A stretch of 23,961 nt of DNA. It comes from an uncultured Muribaculaceae bacterium. Lineage in GTDB: Bacteria > Bacteroidota > Bacteroidia > Bacteroidales > Muribaculaceae. Position 1 is the first letter of the stretch; each line of letters starts with the position of its first letter. Made by a program: the position numbers and the translations under genes. The stretch spans positions 1-23,961 of the forward strand of contig CAJUOB010000032.1 in assembly GCA_910587915.1 (NCBI GenBank), given 5' to 3'. This document shows positions 16,233 through 23,961 of the stretch, in pieces. The notes below the pieces were generated by a model. That model was not told where the DNA came from. It worked only from the letters and a program-made list of their open reading frames with translations, and searched no databases.

Positions 16233-16264
16233 GTTTATGTGTTTATGCAAGGAATGATTTTTCC

Positions 16265-17209
16265 TTATTTTATAAGATACTGCGATGAGATAGACTGGTT
16301 GGAGTGCACACGGCGGATTGTGTCGGCAAACAGACGGGCAACCGATATTATAGTGCACTTGGGGCAGTCCTTGGTATAGGGAATGGAGTTTGTGAAAATC
16401 ATCTCAGTCAAAGCGCTGTCGTTCACACGCTGTGTGGCCGGGTCGCTCATTATGGCATGCGAAGCAAGCGCACGTACCGACTTGGCACCGTTCTCCATCA
16501 TAAGATCGGCAGCCTTGGTGATTGTACCTGCGGTATCCACCATGTCATCGACCAGAATCACATTTTTGTCCTTTACATCGCCGATTACAGTCATCTTAGC
16601 AACCACATTGGCTTTTGCACGCTGTTTGTGGCAAAGCACCAGAGGCACATCGAGATACTTGGCATAGTTATTGGCACGCTTGGCACCGCCGACGTCGGGA
16701 GTTGCTATGACCATATCCTCGAGCTTGAGGCTCTGTATGTACGGAATGAATACCGATGAAGCATAGAGGTGATCGAGGGGGATGTTGAAGAAGCCCTGAA
16801 TCTGATCAGCATGCAAATCCATAGTTATCACACGGGTTGCACCGGCTGTAACAAGAAGATCCGACACAAGCTTGGCGGCAATCGACACACGGGGCTTGTC
16901 CTTGCGGTCCTGACGCGCCCAGCCGAAATAAGGCATCACTGCAATCACAGACTTGGCCGACGCACGCTTGGCGGCGTCGATCATCAGCAGCAACTCCATA
17001 AGGTTGTCGCAATTGGGGAAAGTGGACTGCACTATATAGACCTCGCAGCCACGTACCGACTCTTCGAACGAAACCTCGAACTCGCCATCGGCGAAATGTT
17101 CGATTTTCATCGATCCTAATTCTACACCGAGTTCTTTACAGATTTCCTCGGCCATATAGCGGGATTTAGTACCGGAGAAAATCTTGAAAGGTGAAAGTGA
17201 AGTATCCAT
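16265..17209 (-). CDS. prs: Ribose-phosphate pyrophosphokinase (PRPP synthetase)
   Basis: 314 residues, forming PRPP from ribose-5-phosphate and ATP for purine, pyrimidine, His, Trp and NAD synthesis. Visible motifs: FADGEFEV (39-46), the ATP-binding ARQDRKDKPR region (98-107), DLHADQIQGFF (131-141) with catalytic His133, and the PRPP loop VILVDDMVDTAGT (217-229). Length and start are typical. It lies 25 nt downstream of the cytoplasmic GH13 gene and is followed by a strong terminator hairpin, so it may be the last gene of the patatin-GH13-prs transcript. Confidence 0.97.
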   Translation of the reverse strand: MDTSLSPFKIFSGTKSRYMAEEICKELGVELGSMKIEHFADGEFEVSFEESVRGCEVYIVQSTFPNCDNLMELLLMIDAAKRASAKSVIAVMPYFGWARQDRKDKPRVSIAAKLVSDLLVTAGATRVITMDLHADQIQGFFNIPLDHLYASSVFIPYIQSLKLEDMVIATPDVGGAKRANNYAKYLDVPLVLCHKQRAKANVVAKMTVIGDVKDKNVILVDDMVDTAGTITKAADLMMENGAKSVRALASHAIMSDPATQRVNDSALTEMIFTNSIPYTKDCPKCTIISVARLFADTIRRVHSNQSISSQYLIK

Positions 17210-17234
17210 TGGAATTTATATGAGATGATGGAAT

Positions 17235-18980
17235 TTATTTCTTTTGGGTGTTAGCGCCCACCGGACGCAGAGGTTTTATGCGGTCCGATGATATTTTCCA
17301 GACGGCAGCTCCGTGGGCAGGCACCGTGGCCCGGAATGGTGCTGTCGAGGCGAATGTTTTTTCTTCCGAACCGCCCTCGAGCAGATTGCGTGCCTTGGGA
17401 TCGGTTCCTTCCGGCAAATCGAGCGCAGCAAAGGCATGGCGGGGAAGTATCAGCGACACATCGTCGTCGGTATCGCCGAAATTGGCTATAACCACAATAG
17501 TATCGTCGCCGCTATGACGCAGGAATGCGAAATGACGGTGTGGATTGAGGCCCGGATTCTCGAGATTCACATACATAAGGTCGAAGAACGAGCCCTCGCG
17601 CAGAGCCGCCTCGCTGTTGGCAAGCGTCAGCACCCGGCGGTATATGTCGCGCAGTTGCTTCTGCTGCGGAGTCAGGGCACCACGGCATGTACCGTTCTTG
17701 AGCCACCGCCGTACTGTTGCCACGCTCCAGTAATCGAATATGGTCGTACGGCCGTCCAAGCCACTGAAACCTTCGGCATCCATACCCGGTTCGCCAAGTT
17801 CCTGGCCGAAATATATCATGAACGGACCCGTGGAGAAGAAGGCGCTCACCACCAGCGAAGGCACCACACGCATCGGATCGCCGGCATAGAATGCCGATGC
17901 GAATCGCTGTTCATCGTGGTTCTCGAGGAAGTTGAGCATCTTGTCGCCTATGCCTTCCACCGTTTGCCAGCAGCCGGTCAGGCGGGCAGCCGAGTGGTTC
18001 GATGTCTCTATGGCCCGCAGAGTGTCGTAGAGATTTACTTTATCGTACAGATAATCGAATCCTGCATAGTCGAGATACGGACGATAGAGGCTTACATCGT
18101 AGATTTCTGCTATGAAAACTATCTCCGGCCAATGTTGCTTCACCTGAGGAATCGCCCAATGCCAGAACTCGGCAGGCACCATATGTGCCATATCGCAACG
18201 GAAACCGTCAATGCCTTTCGAGGCCCAGAAGCGCAGTATGTGCAGCATCTTGAACCATGTGTCGGGGATAGGATCGAAATGGCGCGACCCATTGCCGTAG
18301 TCTATGCCATAGTTGAGTTTCACTGTCTCATACCAGTCATTACAACCGGGAAACGCCGTGAAACAATCATTGCCCGATGCCTTTGCCGGAAATTCGACAT
18401 ATGCGTCGGCGCCGGAGCCTAAATCAATATGCGGAGCGAACTGCTGCCGGGTTATGTAGTAGAAGTTGTTGTCCGGAGCGAAAAACATCTCGTGATTGTC
18501 GCCGGCTCCGAAATCCTCGATACCGGCAGGCTTGGCATCGGAGTAATACTGACGCGCCACATGATTGGGCACAAAGTCTATTATCACCTTCAGACCGGCC
18601 TCGTGTGTGCGCTCTACCAAAGCCTCGAACTCGGCCATGCGCGCAGGCACATCGACAGCAAGATCGGGGTTTATGTCGTAGTAGTCGCAGATGGCATAAG
18701 GGCTTCCGGCCTTGCCTTTCACCACATGCGGATTCTGCCGCCTGATACCATAGGCGCTGTAGTCGGCATCGTGCGCATGTTCTATCACTCCCGTATACCA
18801 CACATGAGTGGCTCCCAGACCCTTGATGGCCTTGAGTATGGTTGAATTGATATCGTTAAGCTTGCCGGAACCGTTCTGCTCTAAAGTGCCACCTACCACC
18901 GGAGTGGTGCAGTAGTTTGTAAATAGGCGGGGCAACAACTGGTATATTATCGGCTTTTGCTGTGTCATATGGTATATCAT
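17235..18980 (-). CDS. Cytoplasmic GH13 alpha-glucan-acting enzyme
   Basis: 581 residues from ATG 18980, which overlaps the patatin stop as ATGA. ATG 18968 (577 residues) is an alternative that sits right before the usual family beginning KPIIYQLLPRLF. No signal peptide. GH13 motifs: DFVPNH (135-140), GFRCDMAH with nucleophile Asp263, FIAEIYD with acid/base Glu292, and ENHDEQR with stabiliser Asp356. A C-terminal beta domain covers roughly the last 110 residues. It would act on maltodextrin or internal glycogen-type glucans in the cytoplasm, complementing the secreted GH13 at 7174-8601. The exact specificity is not readable. Confidence 0.9.
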   Translation of the reverse strand: MIYHMTQQKPIIYQLLPRLFTNYCTTPVVGGTLEQNGSGKLNDINSTILKAIKGLGATHVWYTGVIEHAHDADYSAYGIRRQNPHVVKGKAGSPYAICDYYDINPDLAVDVPARMAEFEALVERTHEAGLKVIIDFVPNHVARQYYSDAKPAGIEDFGAGDNHEMFFAPDNNFYYITRQQFAPHIDLGSGADAYVEFPAKASGNDCFTAFPGCNDWYETVKLNYGIDYGNGSRHFDPIPDTWFKMLHILRFWASKGIDGFRCDMAHMVPAEFWHWAIPQVKQHWPEIVFIAEIYDVSLYRPYLDYAGFDYLYDKVNLYDTLRAIETSNHSAARLTGCWQTVEGIGDKMLNFLENHDEQRFASAFYAGDPMRVVPSLVVSAFFSTGPFMIYFGQELGEPGMDAEGFSGLDGRTTIFDYWSVATVRRWLKNGTCRGALTPQQKQLRDIYRRVLTLANSEAALREGSFFDLMYVNLENPGLNPHRHFAFLRHSGDDTIVVIANFGDTDDDVSLILPRHAFAALDLPEGTDPKARNLLEGGSEEKTFASTAPFRATVPAHGAAVWKISSDRIKPLRPVGANTQKK

Positions 18981-19801
18981 CCGGGGAGTATAGAGAATAC
19001 GGGAGCCTTGCCCGACGGATTCCACATTCCCGCTTTTTTTAGAGCCGCGCGCGTGTTGATATAACCGCTCACGAACAGATTCTTTATGTGCTTGAGGTCG
19101 AATACGGCATAGTCGGCAATCTGGGGAGTCTCCACCGAGACATCACACAACGCCATATCCTCGGCCTGATTGGCCTTGGCCATGAGATTATATGTTCGCA
19201 TGGCGACATCGACTATCGATGTATAGTTTTTCTTGGGACTGAGCGGACTCACATTCACACCGATGAGAACATCGCATTTGTCGCGCAGCATCCATGCAGG
19301 ATGATTGCGCAACACACCACCGTCCACATAGTGCACACCATCGATTTTGACTGGTTTGAACACTATCGGAATTGAACATGATGCAACCAATCGTGGTCCT
19401 ATTTCACCTTTATGAAATGCGACAGGCCGGGCATGATCGAGGTCGGTGGCACCGATGTACACCGGCATACGAAGGTCCTCGAGCCGACGTGGGCCACCAA
19501 GAGCCCTCACTATGAATCGCGAAAATTTATCGAGAGAAAAGATTCCGCCTTTACCTATGCTGAGGTCGGCAAAATCACGGAAGCCACTATGAGCGAACAA
19601 CGTAGCTATATTTATCGGAGTCACACCTCCGGCATATAGCACCGCCACTACCGAACCCGCGCTCACACCGGCTATGACATCAGGTTTCAATCCTGCTTCC
19701 TCAATAGCCATAAGGGCGCCTGCATGGGCGAATCCACGGGCGCCGCCACCGCTGAGGGCTACGCCGAGACCGTAGGTTTTCTGTGATTCCGCTTTATCCA
19801 T
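18977..19801 (-). CDS. Patatin-like phospholipase family protein
   Basis: 274 residues. LSGGGARG (16-23) is the oxyanion glycine-rich motif, GVSAGS (45-50) holds the nucleophile Ser47, and YVDGGVLRN (158-166) supplies Asp160 of the Ser-Asp dyad. The intact catalytic set predicts a lipid acyl hydrolase of the RssA/YchK type, probably cytoplasmic or membrane-associated since no signal peptide is seen. It is first in a minus-strand operon with a consensus promoter and is translationally coupled to the GH13 gene through an ATGA overlap. Confidence 0.92.
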   Translation of the reverse strand: MDKAESQKTYGLGVALSGGGARGFAHAGALMAIEEAGLKPDVIAGVSAGSVVAVLYAGGVTPINIATLFAHSGFRDFADLSIGKGGIFSLDKFSRFIVRALGGPRRLEDLRMPVYIGATDLDHARPVAFHKGEIGPRLVASCSIPIVFKPVKIDGVHYVDGGVLRNHPAWMLRDKCDVLIGVNVSPLSPKKNYTSIVDVAMRTYNLMAKANQAEDMALCDVSVETPQIADYAVFDLKHIKNLFVSGYINTRAALKKAGMWNPSGKAPVFSILPG

Positions 19802-19820
19802 GGGCTTCGCTTTGCTTCTG

Positions 19821-19852
19821 CAAAATTAATGAGAATTAAGCGCACCGCCAAA
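19821..19852 (-). promoter_or_regulatory. Promoter of the patatin-GH13-prs operon
   Basis: On the minus strand a -33 TTTG (19849-19852), a 20-nt spacer and -7 TAATTTTG (19821-19828) match the Bacteroidetes consensus exactly. The predicted start lies about 14 nt before the patatin ATG, giving a very short leader. Confidence 0.75.
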
Positions 19853-20003
19853 TTTTTTTAGTATTCCTTCCCAATCCCAACACACTGCACCCATCGCGAA
19901 CACACGGCACACATTTATACCCCACACTTCTCTCCGACGGAACAATTAGCCGTTTCTCAAATTTTTTCTATTTCCGAAAACGCTATGTAAGCGATAAATG
20001 TTG

Positions 20004-20011
20004 TAATTTTG
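20004..20011 (+). promoter_or_regulatory. Candidate -7 element for the brkB-like/ridA operon
   Basis: TAATTTTG matches TAnnTTTG and is 15 nt before the ATG at 20027. There is no good TTTG at -33 (closest is TTTCC near 19971), so it is weaker than the other promoters here. The remaining 19853-20003 shows nothing I can name. Confidence 0.45.
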
Positions 20012-20026
20012 GAAACCGAACTATTT

Positions 20027-21424
20027 ATGGGAAACGAAAAAGATAAAAATAAAGAACAGACAAGCCGTGGTGCCGCTATCGTCGACAAGGCTATGAGCCT
20101 GTGGACATATTTCAACACCGGCATATGGAGCGATACACGCCGTTCATGGTGGATCAACGCACTACGCACACTCAATCTGTCGATTAATTCGTTTCTCAAC
20201 CGCGACATCCAGAGCCAGGCCTGCGCCATGACCTACCGCACCATGCTCGCTGTAGTACCAGCACTCGCCTTGCTCATTGCCATCGGCCGCGGCTTCGGCA
20301 TGCAGAATGTGCTCGAGCAGGAGCTTTATAAGCTTTTCCCCGCACAGCATGCAGCCATCGACTATGGCATACGTTTCGTCGACTCATACCTCAAACAAAG
20401 CACATCCGAAGGAGTGTTCGTTGGCGTCGGCATCGCCTTTCTGCTATGGACTCTCATATCGCTGATCGGCAATATGGAAGAGACTTTCAATCTCATATGG
20501 GGCCAAGTGCCCGGGCGAAGCATATGGCGCAAAATCACCGACTACACAGCCATGCTCCTCATCCTGCCGGTCCTCATGATTTGCGCCAGCGGTCTGTCGC
20601 TCATGCTTAGCTCGACACTCAATGCCGTATTCCACTTCAGTTTCCTCACACCGCTCATATCGGTGGTGCTCGAAGCCTCGTCGTGGGTCATGACATGGCT
20701 ATTTTTCGCAGCCCTCTACATGCTCCTGCCCAACACCAAGGTCAAGATTAAGAATGCTCTCATATCGGGAGTCATAGCAGGCACGGCGTTCATAGTGCTG
20801 CAATGGCTTTTTGTCACCGGCACACTCTATGTCACCCGCTACAATGCCATATACGGCTCCGTCGCATTTCTCCCCCTCATGCTCCTGTGGATGCAGCTCG
20901 CTTGGGTCATATGCCTCGCCGGAGCGGTCATATGCTACTCTTCGCAGAATGTATTCGCTTTCAGTCTCGACCGTGAAGTAGCCTCCATATCGCCATCCTA
21001 CAGGGCCAAAGCGATTCTCGCAATATCCGCTGTAGTCACGCGGCGATTCATCGCCGAACAAGGACCGGCCACCGACCGGGATCTCATGGATGCATACGAA
21101 CTACCGGCTCGAATGGTGACTAATGTCACCGACCTCCTATGCCGCGCCAGTATTCTCGCAAGGGTAATCCTGCCGGGAACCAAGGATAGCTATGGCTACC
21201 AACTCGCAATCGACCCATCGGCACTGACCGTAGGCATGCTCGCCCGACGTATAGATGCAACCGGAACATCCGGCTTCGTACCGGCTTTCGACACTAACTT
21301 CCCGGGAGTGGAAAGCACCATGGCAGCCCTTGGTGGCTGTCTGCAATCAAAAGCCGACACCATACTCGTACGTGACATCGACATCTTAGATAAACCAACT
21401 ATAAATCAACCCATAAATTCTTGA
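20027..21424 (+). CDS. YihY/BrkB family inner membrane protein
   Basis: 465 residues from ATG 20027; the TTG at 20009 overlaps the -7 element and is rejected. The YihY pattern ACAMTYRTMLAVVPALALLIAIG is followed by about five further hydrophobic helices and the family stretch MEETFNLIWG, with RYNAIYGSVAFLPLMLLWMQLAW near the end of the membrane part. A cytoplasmic C-terminal region of roughly 130 residues resembles a winged-helix fold (DRDLMDAYELPARMVTNVTDLL). Family members were once called RNase BN, but that activity belongs to another protein, and the true function is unknown. It lies 7 nt upstream of ridA, in the same operon. Confidence 0.85.
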   Translation: MGNEKDKNKEQTSRGAAIVDKAMSLWTYFNTGIWSDTRRSWWINALRTLNLSINSFLNRDIQSQACAMTYRTMLAVVPALALLIAIGRGFGMQNVLEQELYKLFPAQHAAIDYGIRFVDSYLKQSTSEGVFVGVGIAFLLWTLISLIGNMEETFNLIWGQVPGRSIWRKITDYTAMLLILPVLMICASGLSLMLSSTLNAVFHFSFLTPLISVVLEASSWVMTWLFFAALYMLLPNTKVKIKNALISGVIAGTAFIVLQWLFVTGTLYVTRYNAIYGSVAFLPLMLLWMQLAWVICLAGAVICYSSQNVFAFSLDREVASISPSYRAKAILAISAVVTRRFIAEQGPATDRDLMDAYELPARMVTNVTDLLCRASILARVILPGTKDSYGYQLAIDPSALTVGMLARRIDATGTSGFVPAFDTNFPGVESTMAALGGCLQSKADTILVRDIDILDKPTINQPINS

Positions 21425-21431
21425 ATATAAA

Positions 21432-21806
21432 ATGAAAAAAGTAATTGCCACTACTGCAGCTCCTGGCGCAATCGGCCCCTACAGCCAGGCTATCGACACA
21501 GGTTCGTTCCTCTATGCTTCCGGCCAGATACCCCTCGATCCCGCAACCGGTGCTATCCCCGAAGGAATCACCGCTCAGACACGCCAGTCGCTCGCCAATG
21601 TATGCGCCATCCTCGACGCTGCCGGGCTGAGCGTCGACAATGTCGTGAAAACCACTGTATTCCTATCTGATATGGCAAATTTCGGCGCCATGAACGAGGT
21701 ATACGCCACCGTATTCACAGAGCCCTACCCTGCCCGCTCGGCCGTAGCCGTTCGCGAACTTCCCAAGGGTGTACTTGTGGAAATTGAAGTTATCGCAGTA
21801 CGCTGA
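21432..21806 (+). CDS. ridA: RidA family reactive enamine/imine deaminase
   Basis: 124 residues, the usual family length. RidA hydrolyses reactive 2-aminoacrylate and related imines from PLP enzymes, protecting metabolism. The expected residues are present: Tyr17 in GPYSQA, the SGQIPLDPATG motif (30-40), Arg102 in PARSAVAV (substrate carboxylate) and Glu119 in EIEVIAV. The start ATG is 7 nt after the upstream stop, and a strong terminator follows 19 nt after its own stop. Confidence 0.95.
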   Translation: MKKVIATTAAPGAIGPYSQAIDTGSFLYASGQIPLDPATGAIPEGITAQTRQSLANVCAILDAAGLSVDNVVKTTVFLSDMANFGAMNEVYATVFTEPYPARSAVAVRELPKGVLVEIEVIAVR

Positions 21807-21825
21807 GACTCCACCACATAGCACA

Positions 21826-21857
21826 AACGCCATCTTGTCTGAGATGGCGTTTTTTGT
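21826..21857 (+). terminator. Intrinsic terminator of the brkB-like/ridA operon
   Basis: AACGCCATCT (21826-21835) pairs perfectly with AGATGGCGTT (21842-21851) around a 6-nt loop and continues into a T-run. Confidence 0.92.
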
Positions 21858-21872
21858 TAAAAAACATTTATT

Positions 21873-21917
21873 AACTATGTAAAATAGTTCTAACTATAAA
21901 ATTTAGTTTTATATTTG
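21873..21917 (+). promoter_or_regulatory. blaI promoter with two tandem operator-like dyads
   Basis: The -7 element TATATTTG is at 21910-21917. Directly upstream are two 17-bp dyads: AACTAT-5 nt-ATAGTT (21873-21889) and AACTA-7 nt-TAGTT (21892-21908). Their centres are 19 bp apart, close to two helical turns. No TTTG -33 element is present; the dyads occupy its place. This is a typical layout for a self-regulating BlaI-type repressor. The operator role is inferred. Confidence 0.7.
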
Positions 21918-21936
21918 CAGCATTAAAGTCAAGACT

Positions 21937-22305
21937 ATGGAAAAACTCACCGCTAAAGAAGAAGAAGTACTCTCATTGTTCTGGAAACACGGCGCCATGC
22001 ATGTGAAAGACATCGTGGAGCTTTACGATGATCCAAAACCACATTTCAATACACTGTCCACCATAGTGCGAGCTCTCGAAGACAAGGGATATGTGGGCCA
22101 CACTCAGCATGGCAAGACCTACCGCTACCATGCCATAGTCGCAGAAGAGGAAATGGGAAAGAAATCCATCGGATCCATTGTTGGCCGATATTTCAAGAAT
22201 TCATACCTACGGGTTGTTTCTTCATTTGTTGAAGATGGCAATCTGCCGATTGAAGATTTACGAAGATTGCTCGACTTCATCGAGCAATCGCATAAAACCG
22301 ATTGA
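21937..22305 (+). CDS. BlaI/MecI/CopY family transcriptional repressor
   Basis: 122 residues, a winged-helix DNA-binding protein. The N-terminus has LTAKEEEVLSLFWKHGAMHVKDIVELY, then the recognition region FNTLSTIVRALEDKGYVGH and the wing with GKTYRYHAIV. The C-terminal 40 residues form the dimerisation helices. In known systems the repressor is inactivated by proteolysis triggered by a BlaR1/MecR1 sensor, and the next gene is such a peptidase. No beta-lactamase or penicillin-binding protein gene is visible in the window, so the regulated function is unknown. Confidence 0.93.
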   Translation: MEKLTAKEEEVLSLFWKHGAMHVKDIVELYDDPKPHFNTLSTIVRALEDKGYVGHTQHGKTYRYHAIVAEEEMGKKSIGSIVGRYFKNSYLRVVSSFVEDGNLPIEDLRRLLDFIEQSHKTD

Positions 22306-22307
22306 AT

Positions 22308-23603
22308 ATGAACACTCTATTTTCACTCTCTCTTTCGGCATCACTTCTGGTCGTGATGCTATATCCGGTTTTCCATATTATGGTAAACCGGTGTCGCTCA
22401 TTCAGGTTCAACCGATTAGTGCTGTTATGTGGAATTGCTCTCATTGTTATAGCTCCGATAGTATTATCCAATCAGTCAACTACTTATGTTGCTCCATCCA
22501 ATACTCTAATACAGACAAATATCATTCCATCATTGGCAGTCTCAGCATCGGAAGCAGTTCGACCAACGACTGAAACAACATTATTTGAGCTTCTGCCTTG
22601 GATAATCGGCCTATATTTAGCCGGGGTACTTGTCCTTTTCGCCCGACAGATAATCTCATATGCCCGCTTGTGGCGTATCATATCAAAATCTGAAAAGCAG
22701 CAGATGGGCGGTTATATACTATGCCGACATAAAAGTATGGGTATCGCTCCGTTCAGTTGGGGCCGATTTATAGTCCTTCCTGATTCTGAAAACGAGCAGT
22801 CTATCCTTATACACGAACAAGCACATACGTTTAAGAGACATTGGATTGATGTTTCCATTGCTGATTTTTTCTGCATCTTCATTTGGTATAATCCGTTTGC
22901 ATGGATGCTTAAGAATCTTATCAAACTAAATCACGAATATGAGGCTGATGCAGTAGTGATCGGTTCGGATATCGACGTATTGAGTTATCAAAGGCTGCTT
23001 ATCGCCAAAGCGGTAGGAAATCGCACACTGCATATCGCAAACAATTTTGCCATGAGCAAGAAGGATTTCCGCAGGCGTGTCCTTACGATGAGCCAATCCA
23101 AATCTTCAAAAGGGATAAAATGGATTGCAGCCACAATACTCCCGGCACTTGCAATAGCAGCGTACGCTGATACAACTCCGTGGTCTGTTGCAGTACATAA
23201 CACAATCTCAAGTTATAAATTCACATCGACAGCTCAGCCAAACTCAGAATTAGTTGCAGAACCATCGGTAGAAAAAAGCATTCCCGAAGAGCTGCCTGTG
23301 ACTTTAATCACCAAGAAGATTCCCTCTCCTTTGACCGACCCGAATCCGCTGTTAAAGCAATTTGAAATGTCGATGGAGTTGGCCGATAAAGATTTAATTC
23401 CGGATAAGATACTTGTAAGAATACAGGCCGATGAAGAAGGCAATATCGTGAGCGCAACCACGGATCATGACGACAATCCTGAAGTGCGTGTGGCTGTTGA
23501 ACGCGCTACCAATCAAATTGTGTTTGAGGTTGTGAAAGATGGCGACCGTCCAATAAGTACACGATTTGCCCTACCTATCCGGAAAGAGTCTCTGCCAATG
23601 TAA
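22308..23603 (+). CDS. M56 family (BlaR1-like) membrane metallopeptidase
   Basis: 431 residues from ATG 22308, 2 nt after the blaI stop; a TTG at 22302 is the less likely longer start. Hydrophobic helices lie near residues 3-25, 35-54, 96-114, about 180-200 and 270-284. The zinc motif HEQAH (169-173) and the downstream HEYEADA (209-215) define M56, as does GIAPFSWGRFIVLP (145-158). It lacks the large penicillin-sensor domain of BlaR1. Instead a periplasmic tail of about 140 residues ends in a beta-rich segment (DKILVRIQADEEGNI and following) reminiscent of TonB C-terminal domains seen in Bacteroidetes M56 proteins. It probably cleaves or controls the BlaI repressor in response to an envelope signal. 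Confidence 0.9.
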   Translation: MNTLFSLSLSASLLVVMLYPVFHIMVNRCRSFRFNRLVLLCGIALIVIAPIVLSNQSTTYVAPSNTLIQTNIIPSLAVSASEAVRPTTETTLFELLPWIIGLYLAGVLVLFARQIISYARLWRIISKSEKQQMGGYILCRHKSMGIAPFSWGRFIVLPDSENEQSILIHEQAHTFKRHWIDVSIADFFCIFIWYNPFAWMLKNLIKLNHEYEADAVVIGSDIDVLSYQRLLIAKAVGNRTLHIANNFAMSKKDFRRRVLTMSQSKSSKGIKWIAATILPALAIAAYADTTPWSVAVHNTISSYKFTSTAQPNSELVAEPSVEKSIPEELPVTLITKKIPSPLTDPNPLLKQFEMSMELADKDLIPDKILVRIQADEEGNIVSATTDHDDNPEVRVAVERATNQIVFEVVKDGDRPISTRFALPIRKESLPM

Positions 23604-23666
23604 ATCAGATAATTATAAGAGTTTAATCAGGTCGCCGCAATGCGGTGACAGGCTAATTCCATACCT

Positions 23667-23961
23667 ATGCCAAAATATAATATCAGAAATATTATTGTTG
23701 CGTTCTCTGTGCTATTATCTGTTTTTCAAAGCATTGCGCAGGTTGAGATTTGTGGGGTCGTAAAAACCTCACAAGGGAAGAGTGTGGATTTTGCCAATGT
23801 GATTATCTCTCCTGCCAATTCACCGAAACAAATCCTTTCATCGGCATTTACTGATGAGAATGGACGGTTCAGCATCTCGGCAAACAGTGATTGTGACAGC
23901 CTGTTGCTGAAAGCATCAAGTATTGAAATTTCGCCTGCGACCATAAAAATACCCAATCGGT
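23667..23961 (+). CDS. Carboxypeptidase-regulatory-like / TonB-receptor-like protein, N-terminal part
   Basis: The reading frame opens at ATG 23667 and runs off the window end after 98 codons. A signal peptide is visible (hydrophobic 9-21, ending SIAQ). The segment VEICGVVKTSQGKSVDFANVII followed by FTDENGRFSI is the CarboxypepD_reg-like beta-sandwich found at the start of Bacteroidetes TonB-dependent receptors and related outer membrane proteins. The gene lies 63 nt after the M56 gene and is likely its operon partner. The barrel part, if any, is outside the window. Confidence 0.75.
   Translation, partial: MPKYNIRNIIVAFSVLLSVFQSIAQVEICGVVKTSQGKSVDFANVIISPANSPKQILSSAFTDENGRFSISANSDCDSLLLKASSIEISPATIKIPNR

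Noticed and set aside
17211..17238. Direct repeat GGAATTTAT (17211-17219 and 17230-17238) between the cytoplasmic GH13 gene and prs
   Set aside because: Short and AT-rich, one copy overlaps the GH13 stop codon, and there is no associated promoter element; likely chance.

Overview
The window looks like chromosome of a gut Bacteroidales, most plausibly a Muribaculaceae-type organism. Evidence read directly: several promoters of the Bacteroidetes form (TTTG, 19-20 nt, TAnnTTTG), weak or absent Shine-Dalgarno sequences, a type III glutamine synthetase of 729 residues, secreted GH13 and GH95 glycan hydrolases, and a BlaI / M56 peptidase / TonB-receptor-like cluster. The genus assignment is inference. 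No rRNA, CRISPR array, insertion sequence or replication origin was seen.

Layout. (1) 1-60: 5' part of tRNA-Ser(GGA), minus strand, cut by the window edge. (2) 321-1025 (+): Gly-zipper/OmpA lipoprotein, converging through a perfect 16-bp terminator on a minus-strand pair: glnN (glutamine synthetase III) followed with zero spacing by a long purF-type amidophosphoribosyltransferase. (3) 5166-5425: a striking glnN leader with a consensus promoter, a 68-codon upstream ORF, an intrinsic terminator inside that ORF, and an ORF end 3 nt before the glnN start. (4) 5518-7008 (+): an AT-richer block holding a Panacea-domain (DUF4065) antitoxin, an ATGA-overlapping MazF/PemK-like partner and a small two-helix membrane protein. 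(5) 7174-11014 (+): a secreted GH13 amylase and a GH95 alpha-L-fucosidase-type enzyme in one operon. (6) 11090-19801 (-): grpE-dnaJ, and a long colinear run patatin / cytoplasmic GH13 / prs / terminator hairpin / D-2-hydroxyacid dehydrogenase / FadL-like porin / ispE. (7) 20027-21806 (+): YihY/BrkB membrane protein and ridA, closed by a clear terminator. (8) 21873-23961 (+): two tandem operator-like dyads, blaI, an M56 (BlaR1-like) membrane peptidase, and the start of a carboxypeptidase-regulatory-like / TonB-receptor-like protein cut by the window end.

How genes fit together. GlnN makes the glutamine that the co-translated PurF homologue consumes, and PurF also consumes PRPP, the product of prs encoded elsewhere in the window. 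The secreted GH13/GH95 pair would trim extracellular or periplasmic glycans, while the second GH13 has no signal peptide and would act on internal alpha-glucans. The most unusual items are the glnN leader, the Panacea toxin-antitoxin candidate, the BlaI double operator, and a terminator whose U-tract runs straight into a start codon (prs / dehydrogenase). All positions and motifs were read by eye; no homology search or folding was run.
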